From Chrysoporthe austroafricana (taxonomy: Eukaryota; Ascomycota; Sordariomycetes; Diaporthales; Cryphonectriaceae), in contig JYIP02000004.1 of the NCBI GenBank assembly GCA_001051155.2, forward strand, positions 1,551,576 through 1,615,575: DNA of 64,000 bases, given 5' to 3'. Each line of letters begins with the position of its first letter. The first letter of the stretch is position 1. Position numbers and translations under genes: made by a program. Of the stretch, positions 56,494 to 64,000 are shown piece after piece. The notes beneath the pieces were generated by a model. The model ran no database searches. It saw nothing but the letters and a program-made list of their open reading frames with translations, and was not told the DNA's origin.

Positions 56494-58737
56494 ATGGCGC
56501 CTTCTCAACTGTTCGGCAATGGTGCCGAAGGTGAAAATGGAGACCAACCAGCAACCTCAACTTATCTGCAATATGACATCGAGCGCGGAACGGAACTGTT
56601 CCGTCGCAAGCTTGAGGCCCACACCAAGGCTTCGAGCAAGAAAGAGGCCGAGTCTCGTGTTCAAGGTGGACTCCCTCCCCACGTCCTTCGTCAACAGGGC
56701 CAGCATTCAGTTGCGAGCCCCAGTGCTGGTCCTTTGGACACACCTGCGTCGACTGCGAGCATCTCCAAGACCCCTGGCGCTCGCAATTACTCATACCTTG
56801 AGGGGCAAGGTTCAACGGAGGCAGTCTCTCCAAGCGGCATCGCGCCTCGGAAGCAATTCCCACTTACCCCATCTTATGCGAACGACAAGAAGCTGGAGGT
56901 TGTTTTCATTCCTATCAACCAGAGTAATAGCTCTCAGCCTGCATTGAAGGGTATCATGACCTCCATGTGGGCCAAGGACGATCCTACGACGCAGAGATGG
57001 GCGTTGACACAAAAGCCCGCCACTCCAGACCACAACAATGGAGTGCGACTATCCGTGAGCTCTTATCATAGCGAGCACAGCGAGCACATCCAGCCGCAAG
57101 CCAACCTCGAGCAAGCCGATGACCAGCTCCCGGATAATGCTCAGAAAATGATCCAGGGGTCCGGTTACCCGCCTTTGCCACAAAAGAAGAAGTGGCGCCC
57201 CAAGCGTAGCCACGACCTGGACTCGCAATCACTGCCGGATACTGTGTCGTCTGCGCAGCTGAGTGAAGGTGACCCTAACGCTCACTTCACCGGCAGTGAC
57301 AACGGCGCTGCGCCCAACGTACCCACAAAGGACATCCGCGGCGAGATCGCGGACGAGTCCAATCTCGCTCCAAGATATGATGGCCAAGGCTTTTATGATA
57401 CGAGCGCCTTCAAGGAGGTCCGAAGTGACGACGGGAATTGGGGGGAGAACAAGGGCTGGTACGGGAATTACATCCAGAACTGGATTAACGAGGTGAAGGA
57501 GGCCCCCAAGGCCTGGTTCCTCGAGCAGAACGTTGTCCGGCACGAAGAGTGTGATGTGGATCCGGGCAACGGTTTCCTGAAATCCCCTGTTGAGTACCCC
57601 GAGACGCACGTTAATCCTGCGGACATCGAGAAGTCCCAGGAGACATTGCGACGACTCACCAGCTCCTCTGGTCTCAAGAGCGCGGCTAACTACGAGAAGA
57701 ACAAGCGTCGCTTTGACACCGCGGAGAAGAAGTTTGATAAATGGCTCTTGGAGCACTCTACAACGCCGCGCGAGCCAAAGACAAAGCCCTTTCCAGCTCC
57801 TCAGCCTACGCCCCCTCCTACGCGGCCCATGACGGGTAACTCACGAGCTTACTATGCCGGCGGTTGGATGAGCCACATGCCAGTCAGACCAGTTGTACCA
57901 ATCAGGCCCATTGTACCGACCGGGCCCGTGGAACCTATCGATTACGACGAATCATACGTGAAGATACCGTGTTTCCTACGCCCGGCCGAGCAGAATGACC
58001 TCCCCCAGGTCATGGGTATCTACAACTGGGAGGTGGCACATGGCACTCAAGCTCTGGACAACGAGCCCCTGGCGCTTGAGGACTTTCAAAGAATCTTTGC
58101 ACAATGCAAGGACGCGCAAACCCCTTTCATCGTTGTCGTCGCCGGAACGCTTGCGGAGGCTGTTGCCCGAAAAGAGGTACTTGCACCGCCCCGAGGACCT
58201 TATCGATACTTTCAGCAAGGTCCCTCCCAACAACAGCAGCGAAATCCTGAAGGAGACAAGATTCTGGGCTTCGGATTCATTACAATTCATGCCACGGGCC
58301 TCGCAGGTGACGTCCACCACAATGTTGGCCGCTTTCAGGGCCGTCTATATTTCTATGTGGCAAATGACAGCCGCAGAAACGGCCTGGGTCGGGCACTGCT
58401 CTGCCGGCTCACCAAATGCTGCTCAATAATGATGATATCCACCGGAGAGTACGACTGGTATGACCCAGTCAGAAGCAAAGTATGTGATATTGCGCCATTT
58501 AATGCGCGGCAATACTCGCGCCTGTTCGTCGAGACCGCCTCCAAAGGCAAGTCCGACCCTGATGCAAAGTGGCTCTTCGAATTTCTCAATAGCGAAGGCT
58601 TCCTGTGCATCTCAACCATGGATAAGGCTCGTAAGGTTGGGTACGACGACCACGGCAAGTGGCTGGACACTCTTGTCTGGCAGCACGACTGTACGAACCC
58701 GAAGTCCATCACTGAGGGCCCTGCTTACCAAGATTAG
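56494..58737 (+). CDS. GNAT-fold acetyltransferase-like protein
   Basis: An intronless 747-residue protein. Residues 1-480 are mostly disordered, with a short N-terminal helix (YDIERGTELFRRKLEAHTKA) and a WGENKGWYGNYIQNWINEV segment near residue 310-325. From about residue 487 there is a GNAT (acyl-CoA N-acyltransferase) domain. It begins with CFLRPAEQNDLPQVMGIYNWEV, resembling phosphinothricin-acetyltransferase-like GNATs. It has a strand GFGFITIHATG, then motif A near residue 625: FYVANDSRRNGLGRALL, with R-x-x-G-x-G for the acetyl-CoA pyrophosphate. It ends LCISTMDKARKVGYDDHGKWLDTLVWQ. A 30-residue insert with poly-Gln interrupts the domain. The substrate is unknown. The long disordered N-terminus marks a fungal-specific architecture. 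The ATG at 56,494 is preceded by a pyrimidine-rich leader. Confidence 0.82.
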   Translation: MAPSQLFGNGAEGENGDQPATSTYLQYDIERGTELFRRKLEAHTKASSKKEAESRVQGGLPPHVLRQQGQHSVASPSAGPLDTPASTASISKTPGARNYSYLEGQGSTEAVSPSGIAPRKQFPLTPSYANDKKLEVVFIPINQSNSSQPALKGIMTSMWAKDDPTTQRWALTQKPATPDHNNGVRLSVSSYHSEHSEHIQPQANLEQADDQLPDNAQKMIQGSGYPPLPQKKKWRPKRSHDLDSQSLPDTVSSAQLSEGDPNAHFTGSDNGAAPNVPTKDIRGEIADESNLAPRYDGQGFYDTSAFKEVRSDDGNWGENKGWYGNYIQNWINEVKEAPKAWFLEQNVVRHEECDVDPGNGFLKSPVEYPETHVNPADIEKSQETLRRLTSSSGLKSAANYEKNKRRFDTAEKKFDKWLLEHSTTPREPKTKPFPAPQPTPPPTRPMTGNSRAYYAGGWMSHMPVRPVVPIRPIVPTGPVEPIDYDESYVKIPCFLRPAEQNDLPQVMGIYNWEVAHGTQALDNEPLALEDFQRIFAQCKDAQTPFIVVVAGTLAEAVARKEVLAPPRGPYRYFQQGPSQQQQRNPEGDKILGFGFITIHATGLAGDVHHNVGRFQGRLYFYVANDSRRNGLGRALLCRLTKCCSIMMISTGEYDWYDPVRSKVCDIAPFNARQYSRLFVETASKGKSDPDAKWLFEFLNSEGFLCISTMDKARKVGYDDHGKWLDTLVWQHDCTNPKSITEGPAYQD

Positions 58738-59769
58738 AATAATCTTGTCTGGCGGAACGATGTTGTCGTGAACTCAAGGATTGCGCAAGGAACGGGGGAA
58801 GCATCGACGGCAACATTGCTATGTACTGGGAGGGTGCAGCTATCATTCGAAACGATCAGGCTTTACGGCGAAATGTGAGCCGATGGGATTGGTCAGCATG
58901 AGACTGACTTGCATTTGTTCGGAGCGGATGACGTTAGGCTCGTGAGGAAACTTGCGAGTTGAGGTCTAGCCGGTCACGAAGTGTTAAATCGGTCTGCTGT
59001 GCGCCAGTACGGATGACAATGCGAGGGGTCTTTGTGCTGTTGACGGCCTTGCCAGGTCTTGCTCAGCGGGACCCGGCAGCCCGTTTTGGGTCGTTTAACA
59101 TCTAGCAGGGCATGGTTTACTGCTTAGATTCGACCGCCTACTGCAAGGAAGAGACATAAGTGAGGAAAGGGGGAAAGAAGAGGAAGGAGTGTGTGTGTGT
59201 GAAAAAGAAAACAAAGGAGAGAGAGGGGCGTGTATGGAGAAATGGACGGAAAGTTTTGAAGGGACAAGCCTGGTGCCTCTGCCAATGGTCATAATGATGG
59301 AGGCTTGCACTTTAAAGTTGGACAGCACACGCAGTGTGTGGGCAAGTCTGGGCCACAGGCAAGGCAAAGTCAAGTCGGACAACCGCACGCAGTAGTCCTG
59401 ATGGAGGGTATCAAGTAACCGAACATCAACGTAAACCTTTGTGTAGCTCTGGATTCGAATAGGTCTGGGTCAAACATTACACGAAACTGAATTTCATGAT
59501 GGAGTATGTAAAATGTCCTGTATTGGGTGATATTCACTGTGAGATGGCAGGACGCCTCGATGAAAGCTCTTCAATGTGTGACCTCAAGGAAAGAAAGCAC
59601 GATCAGTCCATCTACATATACTGCGCTTTTCTCATGGTACACCAACCGAATATCTCATGTCGAGAACCTTTTGCAATGCCCTATCCCACCGTCTATACAC
59701 TGCAGCAGAGAGGGTGATACTCGATTCGCGGAGAGAAGAGTTCATGGGAATGGGGTCTTTCCAGCCCCA
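58738..59769. other. Convergent intergenic region with GT microsatellite
   Basis: Lies between the 3' ends of the GNAT gene (+) and the DENN-type gene (-). A short (GT)n run sits at 59,189-59,201. Small frames on the plus strand at 59,496-60,037 partly overlap the minus-strand gene and are not called. Confidence 0.5.
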
Positions 59770-61818
59770 TCAGCAGACCCTCAACCCGCACACCTCGACA
59801 CCCTTCCCCTCTACCCTCGCCCGCCGGTTGAAGTACATTGCAACGAGCTCCTTCACGAACGCAGCGTCCGCGGCACTCCAGACGTCGAGGCCCATAGCCG
59901 CGAGGGCCTCGCTGTCTACTCGCACATCGGAAGCGGCACCCCCGCCGTTGCCACTTGGGCCCGTCTGCCGTAGCAGGCGCTCTGAAACGTCACCCTCGTC
60001 CTCGGACGGAGTGCGTGAGACTTCGAGGTCCGTGTAGTCATCTTCAGTAGCGGCGACAACCTCGGCCAGCGTGCCGAGCACACCAGCCGTGAGGCGGTGA
60101 AAGTACGTGATAATGCCCAGCTCGACCCGAGCGCGATCTTCTTCCTCTGTGCCGTCACCGCCCCCAGAGACAAACCCGTCTACGGTCGTTGCCCGTCGCG
60201 CGGTGAGAGACGTCGTGCTCTCGCCCATCCCGCCACTCATGCCCGTGACGTTGAAGCTGCCACTAGGTCTCCTCTGCTGCTGGGGCGGGTTGCCTGGGGA
60301 CGGACCAGGGATCAAGTCCGCCAGCAGCCCATTGTCATGCGCCGCCCCCTCCGCCTCGTCGGAACGCCGCTGCTCGCCTGCAGACGCCCACCATATGAAC
60401 CCGCTGTACGCGAGGGCCGCCCACGTCACGGGCTCGACGATCTTGTCCGCGGCATCAGCGAGGGTGTGCGAGTCCTCACCGTGGTGCAAGAAGGAGGTTG
60501 TCTTTATGGAGGATGTGGAGAGGCGAGCTTGGCGATGGGGTAGGGTGGACAGTCTTTCTTCGGTTCCGTTGGTGGTGGGGGGCTCGTCGTCGTCGGCTAT
60601 GGCGCTGCTCGTTGCGGCTGCGACACGGCGCAGGCCGGCTTTGAGTGTGCGGAAGCGCCGCAGGTCGCGCTGGGTGCCCTTGACCGGTATGCCTTTAGGT
60701 GACTCAACTGTGGGCCAGACTTTCTCCTTCGCGTTGGTGGTGTGTGCCTGGGGCATGGTGATGAGAAGGTCCCACAAGTCGTCTTTCATGGCTAGGATGC
60801 TGTCGGTCGTACAGGCGATCCAGCCGGAGCTGGCGTTGCCGAGGGGGCTCGATGACTGCTCGGGTGTTGGGCCCGGTCTCTTCGCGTTGTCGGCCATAAG
60901 GAATGGGATGTCGTGGACGCCGATAGTGAAGAGGGGCCGGAGCCTATGGGCCGGGGCGGAGGTATCTAGGAGGTCCAAGACGGAGAGGGGAATATTGGCG
61001 AGGATGGAGATGTTGTATACTTCGAGGACAGTTAGCAGCGTCACAGTCTTGGATTGAAGACAGGAGCAGAACATACCAAAGTTGCAAGCCTCGTTGACCG
61101 GCGCGTGGGTGGATATCAAGATGCGCTTGCGCAACAAGGCTGCCCGGTGTATGGGGAAGATCAACGGCCCAAATGTATCCAACAAACTGTTCAGACTCCA
61201 AGCTGGATGAAACGGTGACAGCCTGTGCCCAGGCTGTATCAGCGCGCCTCCCTCCGACACAGACCTGTCCCTCACGTGCCCCTTCGGAATGGCCCTCTTG
61301 CCCAGCGCCGGCGACGCCATGGGCGAGTCCTTGATGGGCTCAGGCAGACGGCTTGGGTCCCGCGTCCCGCACATGTCCCAGTACTCGTCCAGCACCCACG
61401 TCTGCTTACGGTCGGCAGCCAGCTTGGCCGCCATGTCCTTCAGGCCCTCGGCATGGCGCCACGCCCTGCCCAGTCGTCCATAGCTGAGGGGCACGAGCAC
61501 GCCGACAGCGATCATGCGGGCGTGGCGGGATTCCTCCTCGTCGGTGGGAGCGTTGACGAAGGCGCTCAGGCCGGCGTAGCCATCCTCGTGGACGAAGTAG
61601 ATCAGGTCCTCGGAGACGGTGTGCAGGCCGGAGGGCAGGCTCTTGTACTCCACCACTCCCTCGAGCTCGAGGCCCGGGATCGACTGCTTCCATATTATCG
61701 TGTACCCAGCCTTGACGTCGAAGTCGATGAGGAATAGCGCAGAGACGGAGGGAAGGTCGGGGAGGGTGTTGTGGGCCAAGGATGATTGGGCCGGCGGCCC
61801 TCTTCGAGGTGCTGCCAT
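59770..61818 (-). CDS. LCHN/DENN-type protein with DUF4484
   Basis: Two exons, 61,818-61,077 and 61,019-59,770, encode 663 residues. The 57-bp GT-AG intron has a canonical branch GCTAAC and splits a Val codon, giving CNFVYNISILANIPLSVLDLL. It is a stop-free multiple of three, so retention would add 19 residues. The N-terminal part (LFLIDFDVKAGYTIIWKQSIPG, KSLPSGLHTVSEDLIYFVHEDGYAG, VGVLVPLSYGRLGRAWRHAEGL) matches the LCHN/DUF2347 region, a divergent DENN module related to yeast Anr2 and animal DENND11. The C-terminal part with TDSILAMKDDLWDLLITMP and PVTWAALAYSGFIWWASAGE, ending in VDSEALAAMGLDVWSAADAAFVKELV, fits the fungal DUF4484 domain. DENN proteins usually act as Rab GEFs or adaptors in membrane traffic; the Rab partner is unknown. 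Confidence 0.85.
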   Translation of the reverse strand: MAAPRRGPPAQSSLAHNTLPDLPSVSALFLIDFDVKAGYTIIWKQSIPGLELEGVVEYKSLPSGLHTVSEDLIYFVHEDGYAGLSAFVNAPTDEEESRHARMIAVGVLVPLSYGRLGRAWRHAEGLKDMAAKLAADRKQTWVLDEYWDMCGTRDPSRLPEPIKDSPMASPALGKRAIPKGHVRDRSVSEGGALIQPGHRLSPFHPAWSLNSLLDTFGPLIFPIHRAALLRKRILISTHAPVNEACNFGMFCSCLQSKTVTLLTVLEVYNISILANIPLSVLDLLDTSAPAHRLRPLFTIGVHDIPFLMADNAKRPGPTPEQSSSPLGNASSGWIACTTDSILAMKDDLWDLLITMPQAHTTNAKEKVWPTVESPKGIPVKGTQRDLRRFRTLKAGLRRVAAATSSAIADDDEPPTTNGTEERLSTLPHRQARLSTSSIKTTSFLHHGEDSHTLADAADKIVEPVTWAALAYSGFIWWASAGEQRRSDEAEGAAHDNGLLADLIPGPSPGNPPQQQRRPSGSFNVTGMSGGMGESTTSLTARRATTVDGFVSGGGDGTEEEDRARVELGIITYFHRLTAGVLGTLAEVVAATEDDYTDLEVSRTPSEDEGDVSERLLRQTGPSGNGGGAASDVRVDSEALAAMGLDVWSAADAAFVKELVAMYFNRRARVEGKGVEVCGLRVC

Positions 61819-62976
61819 GGCGGCGTGTATAGGAGGGCTTGGGTGTTCGATTCTCGTGGAGAGGGCGCGGTAGTGATTTATCGCGATGGGATCATCTTAA
61901 AGGCCCGCGCGGTCGCGTCGCCTAGGCTAAGATGTCGCGTATTCGAGGCCCGAACCGTTCCGTCTCAGGGGATCAGTGTGCGCCGAGTGCTCGTTGTCCG
62001 TCGACAAGCTGTCCCTTGAACATTTCAGGAGGGCCAGAATGCATCTGCGACGCCAGGGGTAAGGCTGCAGCAGCATCGCATCCTCGAGGATGAAGTGACG
62101 TCCAGATAAGGTTTGGTGTCAGGCCACTGCCACTGCCACTGCCATCTGCCGGCTACGGAAGATCTTGGGTTTACTCCTCATCTGATGTCCCCAGTCTCGA
62201 TTTTCAAGGGTCTTCTACTACAAGTCCAGTTCTCCTCCTCTGCACTCTGCCCCTCTTAGTGCCCTCCCATGATCCCGTAGGTTGGTTGATTGTGACAAGC
62301 AAGTTTAGTTCATAGGCTACTTGACATGATACCTACAGCCACAGCCTACACGCGGTGACAGACACACAGACCTGATGAGGGCATACCTGAGATGGGCTTG
62401 GAACGTCCTGACCTCCAGCGGCCTTCCAGGTGAGCCAGGTGAGGTGAGCACTGTGAGGCACTAAAGCACAGGGATGCTGCCCACTACCCCAACAATTTGC
62501 GAGCGCTAACCCTGAGGAGAAGGAGCCTCGGCCAGCTGCTACGGTCCAGGACAACTTTTTGGTGGGGTCACTTGATGATCTTCTCCGTCAAGTTCTCACT
62601 GCACCAGACGCGCAGCTGACCGACTAGACACACCGTCGCTCCGACACACCTTCGCATCTTACCCAAGCGCACGCCTGGGGGGACCGAAAATCCGTATATG
62701 ATATCTGCCGGATCAGACACCCTCTTCATTGTCTCTTGAGTAGGGTGCATACGCTCGTCACCTGGAAACTACCGACGGGGATCCTACCAGTCATCAGAAC
62801 TGACAAGGTATTTACAGATTTCACATGCGCCGACTTCCTAGATCCCAGAAATATGAAAATAGCAGGTCCTCCTCAACCTCGCTGGCCTGGTCACTAACCT
62901 TGACTGTTCTCAGAACACCCCTAACAGATCCTCCGCCCGAACGGTACTCTAGCGTCCCCCCTCGGCCACTTCGAGC
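61819..62976. promoter_or_regulatory. Divergent promoter region, DENN-type and acyltransferase genes
   Basis: About 1.15 kb between two divergent starts. No gene is recognised. CTCCTC/CCTCTT pyrimidine tracts occur near 62,225-62,260, and a possible 5'-UTR splice acceptor (CTGTTCTCAG) lies at about 62,903-62,912. Individual control sites cannot be assigned. Confidence 0.45.
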
Positions 62977-63923
62977 ATGTCCTTCTTGACGTACCTAGGA
63001 TACTTCCTGGGAGGTTATACCGCCCTCACGACCGCTCTCTACGCGCTTTCCCCTATGTCCTCTAAAGCGGGCTTCGCTGCCCGCTGTCTGGCCTCCTACA
63101 TCTGCCTGGTCGTCTCTGCCCTGTACGGCGTCGCCGCCTCCATCGTCCTCGGCATTGTGGGCCAGAGACAGATATCGCAATGGGCCACCGCGCGCTGTTT
63201 CAAGTATGCCATGGCCGCAGCCACGGGTGTGACCTTTGAGATCATCGACCCCAACGGCTACCTGGACAAGACGCGTCCGGCCGTCTTCCTCGGCAACCAC
63301 CAGACGGAGCTCGACGTGCTCATGCTGGGGTGCATGTTTCCCAAGTACTGCAGCGTGACGGCCAAGAGCAGCTTGAAGAGGACGCCGTTCCTGGGCTGGT
63401 TTATGACGCTGAGCGGGTCCATCTTCATCGACCGCAAGAACAGCAAGGACGCGCGCGAGGCGATGAAGGGCGCTGCGGACCAGATGAGCAAGATGAAGCA
63501 GAGCGTGTACATGTTCCCCGAGGGCACCAGGAGCTACGCCAAGGAACCGATGCTGCTGCCGTTCAAGAAGGGCGCTTTTCACCTGGCTGTCCAGGCGCAG
63601 GTCCCGATTGTGCCTGTTGTGGCCGCCAACTATAGCCACGTGCTGTATCCCAAGGATTATGTCTTCAAGTCGGGCAAGATCCCCTGCAAAGGTATGTCCC
63701 AGAGACAAGATCCTAGGATGCATGACCGGGACTGATGTTCGCTATAGTTCTCGAGCCCATCCAGACTACCGGATTAACTACTGCGGATGTCGATGAGCTC
63801 TGCACGAGGACCAGGGAGTTGATGCTGAAGGAGATCATCAATCTCACATACAAGGCACGCGGACAGGAGGCACCCATATCCGCCTCGACGGTCAAAGCTA
63901 GTGGCGTCGACCTAAAGCAATGA
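62977..63923 (+). CDS. slc1: 1-acyl-sn-glycerol-3-phosphate acyltransferase
   Basis: This enzyme (Slc1 type, PlsC fold) acylates lysophosphatidic acid to phosphatidic acid in the ER membrane, a central step of phospholipid and triacylglycerol synthesis. Exons 62,977-63,691 and 63,748-63,923 (56-bp GT-AG intron, Val codon split) encode 296 residues. The N-terminal 70 or so residues contain two hydrophobic segments (YLGYFLGGYTALTTALYAL and CLVVSALYGVAASIVLGIVG). Catalytic motif I is NHQTELD (His and Asp of HX4D), followed by the block FMTLSGSIFIDRKN, substrate motif FPEGTRSY and motif IV VPIVPVVAANY. All four PlsC blocks are intact and the length is normal. The second exon supplies the C-terminal VLEPIQTTGLT and a helical tail. 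The identification is firm. Confidence 0.94.
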
Positions 63924-64000
63924 GGGATACCAACTGGAATGCATCCTAACGACGGCGTCTATACATCAAACAGTAGAAATCCTAGGATTCACGAACTTTG

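Noticed and set aside
1..64000. CRISPR arrays, operons, ribosome-binding sites, rRNA genes.
   Set aside because: The DNA is eukaryotic nuclear sequence; no regularly spaced repeat-spacer array or rRNA segment was seen.

Overview
The window is nuclear DNA of a filamentous ascomycete (Pezizomycotina, most likely a sordariomycete). The evidence is short 50-80 bp introns with CTAAC/CTGAC-type branch points, fungal-only families (DUF4045/gelsolin, FunK1, DUF3723, DUF3435), and a sharp split into an AT-rich mutated compartment (about 1-28,750) and a GC-richer gene-bearing compartment (about 28,960-64,000).

Left compartment (1-28,750). No intact gene is visible. The sequence is saturated with C-to-T/G-to-A transitions of the RIP (repeat-induced point mutation) type, but several decayed genes are still readable: an ankyrin-repeat relic (3.1-3.5 kb, +), a FunK1 protein kinase (6.6-8.8 kb, +), a tRNA whose broken stem pairs are nearly all explained by transitions (9.3 kb), a DUF3723 protein (9.9-12.2 kb, +), a Ser/Thr kinase (18.65-19.2 kb, -) and a DUF3435/FluG-like tyrosine recombinase (21.56-23.54 kb, -). 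Two minisatellite clusters lie at 4.3-4.8 kb and 20.0-20.16 kb. DUF3435 recombinases are the 'captains' of Starship giant transposons, and DUF3723 genes are recurrent Starship cargo. The captain-like relic points toward the cargo-like relics. Just behind its 5' end lie a cluster of AAGCGCTT-type palindromes (23.93-24.04 kb) and a composition step into an even more AT-rich block (24.1-28.75 kb). The best reading is a RIP-killed Starship-like element, or part of one, with an end near 24.1 kb. This is inferred; a stand-alone DUF3435 element among other repeats is the main alternative.

Right compartment. Genes, left to right: a YAP/Pap1-type bZIP factor (-, 3 exons); a roughly 7.7 kb stretch with no convincing intact gene except an interrupted ankyrin-like relic at 37.9-38.5 kb; a basic KEN-box protein (+, 2 exons); a LIM-domain protein whose LIM knuckle is broken by one in-frame TAG (+); Mediator subunit MED10 (+, 2 exons); a 1,584-residue DUF4045/gelsolin-repeat protein (-, 3 exons, one a GC-AG intron); ARL2 GTPase (-, 5 exons including a 17-nt microexon); a GNAT-domain protein (+); an LCHN/DENN-type protein with DUF4484 (-, 2 exons); and a 1-acylglycerol-3-phosphate acyltransferase (+, 2 exons).

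These are mostly unlinked housekeeping functions (transcription, cytoskeleton and tubulin folding, trafficking, lipid synthesis), so no biosynthetic cluster is apparent. Exon structures were built by hand from splice signals and protein continuity. No computed searches were available.
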